Shown one piece after another: positions 35,799 through 49,132 of a stretch of DNA of 64,000 bases (positions are counted from its first letter, which is position 1; each line of letters begins with the position of its first letter). The DNA is from Azadirachta indica. Taxonomy: Eukaryota > Streptophyta > Magnoliopsida > Sapindales > Meliaceae. The translations under genes and the position numbers were made by a program. Where the stretch lies: assembly GCA_022749755.1 (NCBI GenBank), contig CM040445.1:11739182-11803181 (forward strand), read 5' to 3'. The notes below the pieces were generated by a model. That model saw only the letters and a program-made list of their open reading frames with translations. It was not told the origin of the DNA and ran no database searches.

Positions 35799-36519
35799 GA
35801 AGTGATTATGGGTTGGAAGTAAAAACAGTTAATTGCTTAATTTGATTGAAAGTGTGATTATCGTAGGGAGTGAAGTGAGCTTCCGAGTAGCTACGTGAGT
35901 TGAGTGCGAAGATGCTGGCATTTGCGTGCTTATTTACACATGTTTATGCTTATAAATGTTGCCATCACATCACGTCCCCACCAATACAACATCATTGATG
36001 TTTACATATTCATAATTCATTTATTACATCAGCCATATACGTGGCTTAATTACCATTATCGTACTAAGAAATTATATATATATATATATATAAAACAAAT
36101 TCTATAACTTTTTTTTTACATATTTTTATATTAAATATAAATAGTTGAATTTAAATATATTTAACGATAAAAATTATATTTAATCATATAATTAATATAT
36201 AATTAATACATTCATAATTAACATAATTGAATCTAATTAAAAAATTGTGTTAAAAAAAAGGACATGAATTTTACTAGATATATATATATATATCCTAACT
36301 AATTAATTACTTTGCTGTTATATATTTTATTTCAAAAAATTATTATATTATATTAATATTATAAATATGTTCTTAAATTTCATTTATTTTCACCTCAAGC
36401 ATACGACTGACTCCGAGAAGAATTTATGAATTTAAATGAAATAAAAAAAGCAATAATTGTGTTGTGCCCCGTTGGCGATTCTTGATAAGGTTGCTATTCA
36501 CAAACGCGGCATCCTCATG

Positions 36520-36532
36520 ACCGACACGTGGC
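36520..36532 (+). promoter_or_regulatory. Overlapping DRE core and G-box/ABRE
   Basis: ACCGACACGTGGC contains ACCGAC (DRE/CRT core) overlapping CACGTGGC (ABRE/G-box) by one base. It is about 880 bases upstream of the first ERF gene. DRE is bound by DREB factors and ABRE by bZIP factors. A role in that promoter is inferred. Confidence 0.45.
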
Positions 36533-38164
36533 GGTAATAAGTAGATCCGGCGACCTAGTCGTCTTGCTCTGTTAGAATCTTTGTAGCCTGTACGACGGCC
36601 TACCCAATCTTCATTAATTTTCTTTTTAAGTACTCTATTCCCCCGTAGGTTTCCTATTTCCCCATGTGTTTCTTCGAGAAACTTCGTAATTAAAATAAGA
36701 TAATGGCTTAATTAATCAGTGATTAACACTAAATCTTAACAAGTTTTGTGATATATTTTTTGTTCAATGGTGAAAAATAAAATGATTCGGAGATCAATTA
36801 ATTATAAAAATTGCGGCCACAAAAATGGAACACGTCATGTGGGTTTATGGTAATAACCAATTAACATTAATTAATATATATGTTCTTATTTGCTTATTTA
36901 AATTATATCTGCAGGTTTAGTGGTGGGATTACTCATTGTTGATCACAATTTAATAAAATCTTTCATAAATTATTTAACCATGACTATTGGTTGAGGATTT
37001 AGAGGCATATATATTTTATACAATTCTTTTTTTTTTAAAAAAAAAAAAATCTTCTCTTTGGTTGGCAGATATATTGTAACTTGTGTAACTTGTATAAGAA
37101 TGGGTTAAGGTTTTTAAAAATAAATTAAATCTCACTAATTATTCATCATGAATTTCAACACTCAAATAATAATTTGCTATGAGCTAAAATTGGGATTAGA
37201 CATCAAAATATTAAAAAATAAAGTTAGTTAGATAATATTTTAAAAATAATTAATAAATTAATTAGATAAATAAATAACTTTATAAAGATGCATAAACTAA
37301 AATATATATAAATAAATATAAAAAACTAAATAATAAATAATATAATAGATTTTTTTAAAAAACGTGGGGGCCCTATTGTAACTCCGCCTATGAATTTATG
37401 ACAATATAAAAAAGAAATAAATTTAAAAAGAAAATAGATCAATCAGTTGCACAATATTGTATCAACAACAAATGATAATTTATTTATAAACTTGAAGAGG
37501 ATTCTAATCTCTTATATAATTTCAATAAATTTTTTCTATTAAATTTATAATTATTACTAATAAATATATAAATTGTGCGTTACTTATGTAAAATTATTTT
37601 GTAAAAATTTACTAACTAAATATACATTTATATCAAAACTAATACAAGAAGTTACTTGCAATCAAATATGTAGAATGATTAGAGACTTTATAAATATAGT
37701 TTTGGTTTTTTTACGATATTTAAGAAAAAATTATCTAATTTAGATATTAATATAAATTTGTGGTAAAAATTTGATTAACGTTTTCGTATATAAATAAAAT
37801 AAATAAATAAATGTATAGTAATATTTATTCAACAATTTTATTTCTTTTTACATGTTTTTTTTCACACAAAATGACTTTGATCTTACTCATACCTACCACC
37901 AAACCACATCATAACCCCGAAAAAATCCATAAATACATCCAAAACTGGGTCAAGAAATTCATTGATTTCACTGTTTTCAGTCAATTGATTATTAATTAAT
38001 TAATTAATTAATTACAAGCTTTTCTTGAGAAACAAACAGCAAAGCTCTAGCTAGCTGGATCAAGCTGTACTAAATTAAAGAGTACAAAACTAAAAAGTTG
38101 CTCTGTCTTCCATTAGTTTCTTGACACATTGCTGCTGCATTGAAATCTGAAACGCAACCTTTTC

Positions 38165-38280
38165 ATATTGATTGCACCGCCATCAGCCAGCCACGTGCCA
38201 CCGTCTGCATACCGTACACACGTACGGTGTCCCCCGTCGTCCACCGGCGGCGCCCGGTTATTGACTGTAGTGTACGCTCT
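38165..38280. promoter_or_regulatory. G+C-rich patch with G-box and 18-nt inverted repeat
   Basis: In A+T-rich surroundings this patch holds CACGTG at 38192-38197 and the inverted repeat ACCGTAC-ACAC-GTACGGT at 38211-38228. TTTTTATAGAAAG follows near 38300. It looks like a promoter, but no gene was found on either side within 2 kb. Confidence 0.35.
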
Positions 38281-41200
38281 ACTGTCTTTCTTTGTGTCTT
38301 TTTATAGAAAGTCACGCACACACGTACATTACCCATACCTTCTATATTTATTTATTGGGCTAATTAACATAATAAATTATGCATGTTATTATACCTTTAT
38401 TATTTATTTATTAAAAAAAATAAAAAAGGAAATTCAACAGTCAAACTTGTCTTTGAGATTCATGTGTTGTGGACAAAGAGTTGAACAGTTGGCTTTTTGT
38501 CAAGAATCAGTTTACAGTAATTAAGGATGTACATATGTTGGCGATGGATCGTGTTAGAATATTCCACCGTTGTATAGAGTTGATGATAACAAATTTTAGT
38601 CTCAAAGGCTTTTGCCCAATTGGCATAAACCAATTTTGCGTTTGGAATAAGTTCATAAAATCGACTAAGACTCAATAAATTTTATTTAATCCAAATCCTG
38701 CCTTAACCTAATTTTTAAATTAAATTTTTAAAGTATGAGTTTAAAGTTGATAAAATTTGAATTCAAACTAAATTTATAAAAGTTGAATGACATGGATTGT
38801 TATAATTATATTAAAACTTGAGTACGATCTTATATTATTCGAAGTTCAATCCCACCCAAATTTTTAAAGCTTATTAGCGAAATTAACTTATACTTTACCT
38901 AAGTTTAACCTAAAAATTTGGGCTTTATATAAGTCTGGCGAAGTCCAGATTACCTTAACTTAATTTAAAACTTTTAACTTTTTTAATTGTAAATATCAAA
39001 TATTTGTGTTTTTATTTAAAAAATATATCCGTATTCTTTGAAAATTTTTTAAGCATAATCTATAAGTTAGAAATTACAACAAATAACAAATCAAGTTTGT
39101 CAGTACAATGGATGTATCTACTTTGTAATTGATGTTTGAGTTTTCTCGAAAAAAAAAAAAAATTTAAAAAATTAATTCATTGTTATGTGATTTATATATA
39201 ATGTTTTAACTAGCTCACAAAATAATTGAAAATATTTTAGAATCATATAATAAATATAAGATTCGAATTTCACACACTTAAACAATATATATCTGAATAT
39301 AAAATATGCCAAAACATTGCAAAACTATAAAATAATAAAAAGAATATGTCCACTACTTGTTAGCTACAGTTTTGGACTACAAGTTTAATTTGGAATTTAA
39401 TTCACAAGTTTGGGTTTATTTAATAATTGTGATAAACAAATATTCATTTGTAATAATAAGCCCAAATGAAAAAAAGATAAGCTTTGCTTTTTAATATTAA
39501 TTAAAAAATAATATTAATTAGAATCGGTTTATCTGGGCCACATTACTGTTTCGAACCCTATTCGGTTTCTGGTATGCTGATTTCGATTGTACATGGAACA
39601 AATGTTTTTCATTAATAGTGTTTTTAAGCTTTTAAGTGAATTTTAAGTGATGAATATGTGCTTGTTTATTTTTTAATTTAATTTAAACGTCTAATTTTAA
39701 TTTAATATCAAAATTTAAAATTTAAATATGTTTTTAATTATAATGAATCAAAATATTTTCATAAAATTTATTTATTTTCTTCCATATAAATTTTTATATT
39801 AATTATTTATAATGATATAGTAAATAAAATTTTTAATTTTTAAGATAAATGAAAAAAATATATATTATTGATAATCATTCATATTTATAAATTCAAATTT
39901 ATTTATATTTTAAATGCATTTGAATTTCAGATAAAACAAAACAACCCCTAAAATTTTTATTTTTAAGAAAAAAAAAGGTAATGTCTAAGGGACCGACATA
40001 ATTTATATGTGCTAATCTGTTAATACATATTATTATATAATATTTTAATGCTATATAATGTCATTCTTTTAAAAATTGTCTTAAAATTTTATAGAATATT
40101 AGAAGTTAAAAATTTTTTAGACTTAAAAATTAAAAAATTAATTGGATATGCTTGAGGTTGGGGTGTTATAATTTTAAAATTATAAATATTGTCAAATTTT
40201 TTTCTTTTATTACGGTTTTGGATGTAGTTAAGAAATTTTATTCACAAAAAACTAAATCTTTACGTTTAATACTCGAATATAAGATAGTATAATGTCATAT
40301 TTTCAAAATTGATGTGATATTACTAAAGATTGATAATAAATATTGTTTACTAGAATGATTAAATGTTAAATATAAATACAAAAGTAAGTGATATCACTAA
40401 AAATTGATGTGAAATAAATGCTTTAATTGTTATATTTGGAAAATATAAAAAAAACACAAAAGTAGCACATGAAGTCTAAATTTATTAATTAATAGTAAGA
40501 AGTAAAGAGTAATTTAAGATATTAATTATAAACTGCAATTTCATGTGAAATTCACTATAGCTTTTCTTTTTTTTTTTTCCATTTTTTTATTTATAAAGTA
40601 TAGGAATTGGATATTTGAAAGCCTTTTTCTATATAAAAAATAAGACAATTAAAAGACAAATAAAGACAAATCCCACAAATAATCGAATATATAGTTGATA
40701 TATAATCACAACAATCATAATAAAATTACATCCCTTCATATCATTACATTCAATCATCCTTTTGTTAACACTCAATCACACTACTACAAGGCTAATAAAA
40801 GATAGCCAAAATACAAAAACAAAAGAAGAAAAAAAAAGTTTGCTCCCTCTCTCAACACGTATCAACCACTAATTCAATTCTTTTATTAATAATTAGATTG
40901 GGACCCTCCAAAAATAATAAAATCACAAATGTCACTTGTTTATGCTTCTCCTAGTACTATTCAATCTAAGAAAGTATCCATGATCATATTCTTATTACAA
41001 ACAACACTAAATTTCATCATCACTAGAATCTACTAAGAGATTCTTCAAACTTTTTATTCAAAACCTTATTACATTAATAATGTATATATGTCAAAAACAA
41101 AAAATATATATAACATGTATTGTTAATTTTATGATAAATAAAATGAAAACATATTTTGATTTTAGTAAAATTCGAACCAAAAACTTACCATATAATGAGT

Positions 41201-41516
41201 TCATAAAAAAATTATTTTTTTTAACAAACTCTTTATAGAAGTAAGTTTTGGTTCGAAATTTTAAAAAATACATAAGCTTTTAAGAGAAAAAAGACAATGT
41301 TACTGATACTACACAGTTTCTTAACTATTTTGTCGCAATTTTAAAAAATTTTCAACTTAAAACATTGCGTGCAGGAAAACTTAGATTGCAACGAAAATGT
41401 TAGAAACTATGTAGAGTACTATTATTCTACAGTACTAGGAAGACTAGTAAGAGATTGACTTGTTAATTAATTATATGCATATAGATTTCCCAACACATAT
41501 AACTATATTTAGTATT

Positions 41517-41553
41517 TATTATTATTATTATTATTATTAGTAGTAGTAGTAGT
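41517..41553. repeat. (ATT)n(AGT)n microsatellite
   Basis: About eight ATT units followed by five AGT units lie just 3' of the second ERF gene, possibly in its 3' UTR. Confidence 0.9.
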
Positions 41554-41579
41554 ATATAATAAAAGTAATTATTACCTAA

Positions 41580-42134
41580 TTAAGGGTCCCAAAGAGAATC
41601 ACTTTGCATATCGTTCCACTGATGATGATCATCTTCAAAATCATTTGAAAACATCATATTTTCCTCCAACATTAATTCTTCAGCCATTTGCATCCACATC
41701 TTCGGAGAATCCATCGTTGAATCATTAATGGCCTGAATTTCCCTAGGCGAAAGCCTCACAGTGATCGGACCCGAGCCGCTCTCGCCAGAAGTGCTTCCAT
41801 CCCCAGGTTCCGAGCTGCCAGCAGAAGTGCTTCTGAGCCTCAGAGCAGCATCGTGAGCAGCCAACCGAATGTCTTCCGAATTGGAACTTGCAGGCCTGGG
41901 AAGAGAATTCGCCAGCGCCGGAAAATTCAGGCGAGCTTCACATCCCCGGAAATGTAAAGCTGCAACGTCGTAAGCAGCCGCCGCCATTTCTGCTGTCTCG
42001 AAGCTCCCTAACCAGATACGAGTTTTCTTTCCAGGCTCACGAATTTCGGATACCCATTTGCCCCATTTTCTCTTCCGAACTCCCCTGTAACTGGAAGGAG
42101 TTCCTCCATGAACGTTACCAGGTTTTGGTTCCAT
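41580..42134 (-). CDS. DREB-type AP2/ERF transcription factor, paralogue
   Basis: The intronless frame has 184 residues. The AP2 domain is at about 16-73: [55 protein letters not shown]. The rest parallels the first ERF gene: [37 protein letters not shown] and an acidic end finishing SLWDP. The linker here is rich in Ser and Gly ([17 protein letters not shown]), where the other gene has a shorter segment. Same strand, about 6 kb apart and the same motif order make a local duplication likely, although divergence outside the domain shows it is not recent. It acts in the nucleus; its targets are unknown. Confidence 0.92.
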   Translation of the reverse strand: MEPKPGNVHGGTPSSYRGVRKRKWGKWVSEIREPGKKTRIWLGSFETAEMAAAAYDVAALHFRGCEARLNFPALANSLPRPASSNSEDIRLAAHDAALRLRSTSAGSSEPGDGSTSGESGSGPITVRLSPREIQAINDSTMDSPKMWMQMAEELMLEENMMFSNDFEDDHHQWNDMQSDSLWDP

Positions 42135-42214
42135 GCAGCAGCTAGAAATAATGTTTTCACAAAGTGCTTGGAGGAAATTCTAGGAAGTGTGATCCACTTA
42201 TAAGGGATTACAGG

Positions 42215-42222
42215 TATTTATA
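42215..42222 (-). promoter_or_regulatory. TATA box of the second ERF gene
   Basis: On the gene strand this reads TATAAATA about 80 bases upstream of the ATG at 42134, a close match to the plant consensus, implying a leader of around 50 bases. Confidence 0.6.
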
Positions 42223-43582
42223 CTTGTCGATTAAACGTGATTAGATTGAGACTCGAAAGAAAATCTAGGACGAACCAAGTTTCCAGGCAACTGCGTGCCT
42301 AAGTTAAAAAGAAAATCATAATCTATCTCTTTTACTGGTCTGGAAACGTTTTTAAATATTTGGGTTTCAAGAACCAATTATACAATGACAGGTTCATCAA
42401 TTGGTAGAGAAAATTGTTGCCAGAGAACAGCAAAACTGGATTGAGAAAACATAGTGTTTCCTGTTAAAACGCGGTTTGATTTGTAAATATTTATATATAT
42501 ATATATATGAAATTGGACCCACGGCACTCATCACATTATCCATGGAGTTCTATTTGTTTGTTTTCATAAATTTAGGATTATGATTATTATATTCTTAATT
42601 AATGTTAATTGGGTTTAATTAATTAAATAATTAAATGGGTTTAACTTGGAAAAAGCAACAGATAAATATTTATTCGTATGGCTATGGGTGGGCTGACTCA
42701 GAGAAAAGTATGGCAAGGAATTGAAAATAACAAAAGGTGACGTAATCCTTGGGGTTCATGATGGGATGTTAATTGTTTGCTACTTTTTCTAAATCAAACA
42801 AAACTATTACTGAAAACAAGGAATTTACAGTACTGTGTAAAACTTATTCATTGGTTTTTGTTACAAATTTAAATATTTGAAAAACCCATGAAATTTGTGA
42901 GCAGATATCTCCAAGCAGACTTTCCTTATAAATATTCTCTAATTTGAGAATAAATATATCTAAAGTGTTTCTTGATTATTATATTTACACTCTCAATAAA
43001 TATTTGATATGATAATATCAATTAAATGAAAAAATATAATAATGTTAGAAGTTCCCATAAATTGTTTAACAAAACTAAAATAAATTAAAATGTTATAATC
43101 TCTTTTTGACTTTTATCGTGCCAAAATATCTTTTATATGCGATTTAGTTGTTAATTTAATTTATACCTTAAATATGATTAGTTTCTAAATAACTTGTCGG
43201 GCCCACGTTGATCCCATCTAATTCCATACCCGACCCACTTGACTTGAAAATAATTTTTAATTTTTGTTCACGACCACCCTTGAATATATATAATCGATTT
43301 TTTAATAATATATAATAAATTGATTTATTATTCTCCAAGAATTTATGTAGCACCCCTCTTTTATTTGCTTTTATTATAATATTGATACAAGTCCAAAAAT
43401 TTTGTTTGTGATTTCAAAAGTTCATATATTTCATCTTCTCGTGGAAATTGACAAAAAAAAAAAGAAGATAATAATAATAATAAATCAAAAGGTAAAGTAC
43501 TAAGAAACATCTTAATAATTTTTGTTTTCATCTCAAATGATAATTTTGTGAATTAAACTATAAAAGGGGAATGATGAGAAAT
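42223..43582. other. Upstream DNA of the second ERF gene
   Basis: No gene found. The first kilobase should contain promoter elements. TGACTCAG occurs near 42694 and TGACGTAA near 42737; both resemble bZIP sites. The rest is A+T-rich. Confidence 0.35.
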
Positions 43583-44928
43583 TACCCGATTCCCCCTTAG
43601 GTTTTAGTAAATGCTTAATACCCCTAGAGTTTTAAACACTTTTCTCTTAGGTCCAATTAATTTTTTTTTATTTTAAAAAATAGAAAAATAAAAATATTAA
43701 AAATTAAATTAAAGGGTTTTAACACATACCTTCCCTGAGATTTAGCTTTTTAACACTGAGAGAGAAAGTTTGGGTTAATGCACACATACCTCCCTTACAG
43801 ACTTCCACTTCCATCCATAATTATAGAAAAGACACATTTACCCTTCATTTGCTATTTTCGAAATAAAGACAAAAATTTAAGCTTGAGATATTTTTTTAAT
43901 TAAAATAGTTATTGAAAAATAATATGTTATTGAAAAATGAAGAAAAAGAAATATAAAAGGAACTGTAGGTTTAGTAAAAATTAAAGTTTAGAAAGGAACT
44001 ATAGGTAAATGACAATTAAAACTGATCATTTCATAAAGAGTACAAAATAATATGAAAAATAATGGTGAAATTCTAATAAAGAGTGGAATCATAAGACAAG
44101 TGAGGCCTTTCTATCTTTCCGAATAAATACAAAGAATATTAGTTTTAGAGAGTGTATAAATGTATTATCTCATTTTAGTAAAAATTATCTATACTTAGAT
44201 AATTTCATCAGTTCGAAAAAAAAATAGACAATTAAATGATAAATGAAAAATTGGATAAGTAATGGAGATGGTCCACCGTCTTTAATAACTCGAATCTCAA
44301 ATATTTTATTTTATGATTAAAAGGAATAAAGATTTACTTGATATAACTTTATAATTAAAGTTTTTTAAAGTAAAATTTTTACAAATAAAATTTTTATAGG
44401 TGGGGTAAAAATAAATGGAGCAAAAATTTTTATAAGTTTGTATTAAAACCACTTATTTCTAAATTTTAATTTTTGCTGAACCTATATTTCTTTTTGTATT
44501 TACTTTTCATCAATTTTCAATAATATATTATTTTAATTAAAAAAATATTTCAACTTTAAATTTTTGTCTTTATTTTGAAAATGATAAATGAAGGGTAAAT
44601 ATATCTTTTCTATAATTATGGATAGAAGTAGAAGTCTATAGGGGAGGTATTTGTGTATTAAGCCAAATTTTCTCTCTAAGTGTTAAAAAGCTAAACCTCA
44701 AGGGAGATATGTGTTAAAACTTCATTAAATTAAATATATTTTTTTCAATTGTTTTTTCAAATAATTAATTTTATTTTATATATAAAAGTACAATTTTACT
44801 CTTAAAAAAATAATTTTAATAGTAATATAATTAACAAATAAATTTAACGTGGTATTTTTCAAACGTCAAAAGGATAATGAGCTATTTTCTCAAACTTGAG
44901 GGGGTGTGGGACAACTTTTCGGGATATG
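43583..44928. mobile_element. Foldback element with ~420-bp inverted arms
   Basis: The left arm (about 43583-44005) and the complement of the right arm (about 44440-44928) align through several blocks: CCCCCTTAGGTTTTAG with CCCCCTCAAGTTTGAG, GTTTTAACACATA, TTTAGCTTTTTAACACT, CTCCC..AGACTTC, ATCCATAATTATAGAAAAGA, ACCCTTCATTT and AAAAATTAAAGTTTAGAAA. The loop is about 435 bases and has no coding capacity. Arms this long with an empty centre are typical of foldback or Mutator-derived non-autonomous elements. A clear target duplication was not found, so the ends are approximate and the arms are partly diverged. Confidence 0.75.
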
Positions 44929-47900
44929 ATCATATAATATGCTGTCATTGGCACAAAATTTTAAAAAACATAATCATAATATAAATAATAATTAAAAAAA
45001 ACCCATAACAAATAGACCTTGATCTTAGCTTCATTAGGTCTAGCCTATATGTGAAATCTATGTGCTTAACCCTGGTTAACAAAATAAATTAGTAACAACT
45101 TTTCTAAAGTGCAAACTTTAATTAGAAGAGGGCATTGATTTTTTTTTTCTTTTTAAATGGATGCATAATTATTCAGTCTTCTGTAAATGGAATCATTTGT
45201 TAAATAATGTTTTTAATTTTGTTTGTATTACCGAGGAATAGAAGAAGATTATCCAAAAAAAAAAAAATTTTACCTACCACCCAAAAAGGAATCAAGAACA
45301 GAAGAAAACATGAAGCTTTATTTCTTTGTAATCCACCGTCCGAGAGACAAGAGAATCAAGACTTTCTCTTCGTTTCTAATTCATTTCTACATAACACCAA
45401 ATGTTTCAAGTTGACTCAAAAAGTCTTGAATTCCCACTTACAAACTTGTTCTCCCCTCAATTCTCGTTTTGAATTTTAAGGTTATTTGGAAAAGTTCACT
45501 TGAGTCACAATTAAATAGTGACAAGTTTTTTAGTTAATTGGTTCCCCATTTACTTATTTTATTCAATTTTTTGGTAATTTAAGAAAATTAATTTGGGTCA
45601 GGTCAAGTCATCTTAAATGAAACCCATTTTTCAATTCATATTATTGTGATAAAATTTTTTAAAAAATATTTAAAGAAGGTACACGTGGATTATAGTGAAA
45701 AAAAACTAGACTTTTCTCTTTAGAACTAATGTGCTTTTGTATTTTAATTTTTTAACTAAAATATAAGTTGTAAATTTTAACATATAATAATGTGAATTAG
45801 ACTTTTTTAAAATATAAATTTTAAACAAATGGATAAATGAGTATATAAATAGAATACGGTATATATGAGAAAATATTCTTCCATTTAGAACTTTCATACC
45901 CATCGTCATATATAATAATTTTTTTTGCCATACCCACCTTCAAAATACAAGGAGATAGGTATTGAAATTATGTTTAGGGATTATAGAACTCTAAATTTCA
46001 ATGTATACTGGTGATGAGAGCTTCTAGTCTCGAATGCAAAAATGAAGAAGGATTTACATAAATTGTTAATGAGATACTATAGATAGAAACTAATTAGGTT
46101 TGTTTGTAGAGGAATTTACAACCAATCTTTAGATGAACATGTATTTAAAAGCGTAGTATGAATAATTGTACTAAAATTGATTTTTGGCCTATAACAATAA
46201 GGAAGCCTCTAATACCTTATACTCACGTTACAACTATTCCTAATAAATATATACGACGAAGAGTAGAAAACTTTATACTATCATTATATTTTAAGTAATT
46301 AAACTAATTAATTTATGTCATAATAATTAATTAGTTTTTTTAAAATGTTACATTTACAAGCTATTAATTTGTAACGGGATCGTATATAACATAATTCGGA
46401 TAATTACACATAATTTGAGTAATATTTACCCTCACTCATAAAGGGAAGTTTACCTACACTCAAATACAGTGAATCCCACACATATAATAGGTATTATTTT
46501 TCATAACTGAGAAATAAACCTTACTGACTGCAGTCAGTAAAATTCGAAGGCTAGAGTTTCTTACCACTCGAGCAAAGCCTGAGTGGCATAATAATTAATT
46601 AGGTGAACCAACCAAAGTGCATCATTCTAACTAGTTTGATTACTTTGTATAAATATGTTGATGTGACAACCATTATTTTCATCTTCCCTTCAATTGGAGG
46701 CCATCTAATCTATATATCAATCTAGAAGTTGTTCCACCAATTATTATCACTTTTCATTTTTACTTGCTCACGTGTTTGATGTACAACCCATTATTAATTT
46801 TGTGGAAATAAATTAGTTCTTAAAAGTAATTAAAGGTACTGTTTTATGAAATTAATCAAACAAGTTATTGGTAACAAACAGTACACAATATGGGATATAC
46901 AGTGGGGGGTTGTAAATTGGTCGTGAAACCACTCATCAATTAAATTGAAATTAGTGAAACGTGTTATTGTTGGTTATAATTTGATATTATTATTTATTCT
47001 TTATATTTGGCTCCAACTCAATACCATTTCCATTACCACCACAAAAATTAATGTGTATATATGTTTGCTAAAAGAAGAGTAGTAAGTCGTAATTGAAACC
47101 AGCTGTATCTCTTCAGGCTTCAACTAAATTTCACTTATTAAAAATCATATGTTTTAAATATCAACATCGACTAACATTTTCAAACATTTATTTATATCGT
47201 TTCCGCGTTCATTTTGACTCCCACATCAATTCAATTATAATATATAATTATATATACATATACACACACATGTCGAATACCACACCTCTCTATGTATATA
47301 TATAATAAATATCTTTCCAACCAAGATTAAGACACTGTTATAATTATGAAATGTTTTAATTATTACACTTTCAAAATCGAATAAAAATATAATAATCTCA
47401 AAACAACTTCAATTTCGTAAAATCACTTAATTGATTATTTACTTTTTAAGTTGTAAAATATTTATTAAGAGTTTAGATAATATTTTATAACCCAATTGTT
47501 TGCTGTGGTGATCCTATTATTTAAAATTTTATTTGTGTGTTTTACCCTTTTGTATTGAAATATAATTTAATACAATATCAAAACCAATTTAATTAAGGAC
47601 TAATTACTCTAATTATGATTAATTATAAAACTTAAAAATTTCTTAACTCATATACAAGAATAGAAATCTTAAGCGAAAATTTTAATGTAAAAATTAAAAT
47701 ACGAATCATATAATAATCAATTAAATCATAATTTAATATGATATAACTAATATTTATTAGAAATTGGCTATCGAACAAATACATAAGATTATAAACTTAA
47801 AATTTGTTACGTAATATTCAAGAACTCAAACACGATATTAAAAGTTTTAACATACATATATAACTTAAAAAGTGATTTTTATGATCTAAAAAGGTGTTGG

Positions 47901-48489
47901 ATTTGAAAATAATGAGTGAAGTGATAATAAATTTAGAACTTAAGAAATGATGATTATTGAAGGAAAATGTGGTTGAAGACTTGAAGTGCACTAATGTCTA
48001 CCGACGCATTAAAATTAAAATTAAAATTAGTGTTGCTAAAGATTTAAATTTAATTTCAAGAAAGTTAATAGTGTTGATTAATTCATGATCACAAAATGTA
48101 CAAAATCTAATTACTTTATTAATTATTATTTGTAGTTCAATGAATCAAGCACAAATTAAACATACTCTTTTTGTCCACCGACATTAATTGATTAATTTGT
48201 TTGCTTTTTAATTATTTAATAGTGACATTTAATCATGGAAGATAATTATCTTCCATAAAACAAAATTAAAGCAATCTAAGTTAAACAGTTGGTAGGGTCT
48301 GTAGACATCATGCATCTTATTAATAAGACATTCCATGGGAATGTTAGGGTTTTGGGATTCGATTTGCGACTTTTGTAATATAAAATTTAAAAATTATTAA
48401 TAAATTCATCAACAAAAGTTATGATATTCTCACTAAGTGTTTTGAAATTAGAATCTAATATCTATGTTGAACACGATATATACATACAT
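44929..48489. other. A+T-rich intergenic DNA
   Basis: No gene found. A possible tRNA-like SINE head lies at 46530-46597. Several small open frames are not supported by any family resemblance. Confidence 0.4.
46530..46597 (-). mobile_element. Possible tRNA-derived SINE head
   Basis: On the minus strand TTTGCTCGAGTGGTAAG resembles a polymerase III A box, and GCCTTCGAATTTT, about 15 bases further on, resembles a B box (GGTTCGANNCC). The order suits a tRNA-derived promoter but the match is imperfect and the spacing short. The 3' end was not located. This is tentative. Confidence 0.25.
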
Positions 48490-48742
48490 ATATATGGAGT
48501 GTTTTTAATTTATACAAAATCTTATATTAATTGTACACTGTTAAATATAAACACATCCAACGATTGAGATTGTATTTGATTATATAATTAATGCACTAAC
48601 ATATGCATTAATTATAAATACATTAATTATATGGTCAGATACAATCTCAACCGTTAGATATACTTATATCTAATAATTTATAATTAATATAATATTTTAT
48701 ATAAAATAAAAGGGCTGCTGATCCTACCCCTATATATATATA
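48490..48742. mobile_element. Small palindromic element (MITE-like), copy 1
   Basis: The left half (AATTTATACAAAATCTTATA, CCAACGATTGAGATTGTATT, ATATAATTAATGC) is complementary to the right half (GATACAATCTCAACCGTTAG, TAATTTATAATTAATATAA). It ends near CCTACCCCTATATATA. No protein is encoded. Boundaries are approximate because of flanking TA repeats. Confidence 0.65.
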
Positions 48743-48749
48743 TAGAGAG

Positions 48750-49020
48750 AGAAACGGATTAATAACTTTATATTTTTATACACATGTCTCACTTTTTTAC
48801 ACATATATTATATTATTTTTATAAATCATTGAATATATAAACCTTGAATGATTGAAATTAAATCTGATATATGTAATTAATATATAATTAATGTATTATA
48901 ATTAATATATATGTTAAATTCAATTTCAATCGTTAGAAATATATAAATCTAATATTTTATAAATGAGTATAAATATATGTATAAAAATAAGTTGTTGTAA
49001 TTTTTTTTTTATAAATATAT
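48750..49020. mobile_element. Small palindromic element (MITE-like), copy 2
   Basis: The centre has AATGATTGAAATTAAATCTG on one side and AAATTCAATTTCAATCGTTA on the other, which are complementary, with TAATTAATATATAATTAATG between. Layout and sequence resemble the neighbour at 48490-48742. Confidence 0.55.
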
Positions 49021-49087
49021 ATTTAAAATTTGCAACTTAATTATTAATTTCTATATATTCAAATTTCAGTTTTATGAATTATTTTTA

Positions 49088-49089
<2 letters not shown>

Positions 49090-49132
<43 letters not shown>
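49090..49132. repeat. (ATT)14 microsatellite
   Basis: An uninterrupted run of about fourteen TTA/ATT units in non-coding DNA. Confidence 0.95.

Larger units (their letters stand above)
35900..41579. other. Intergenic DNA between the two ERF genes
   Basis: The segment is mostly A+T-rich with no coding region. The main landmarks are the DRE/ABRE site at 36520, a relatively G+C-rich patch at 38165-38280, and a trinucleotide repeat at 41517-41553. TA-rich DNA at 36060-36300, with paired ATATAATTAATATATAATTA motifs, may be another member of the small palindromic elements seen at 48.5-50.2 kb. Confidence 0.4.

Noticed and set aside
38168..38524. 118-residue open frame over the G+C-rich patch
   Set aside because: Only the first ~50 residues are not low-complexity, no family is recognised, and it starts inside promoter-like sequence.
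45207..45479. 90-residue plus-strand open frame
   Set aside because: It spans a poly-A tract, is Lys/Asn/Phe-driven and lacks any domain or conserved motif.
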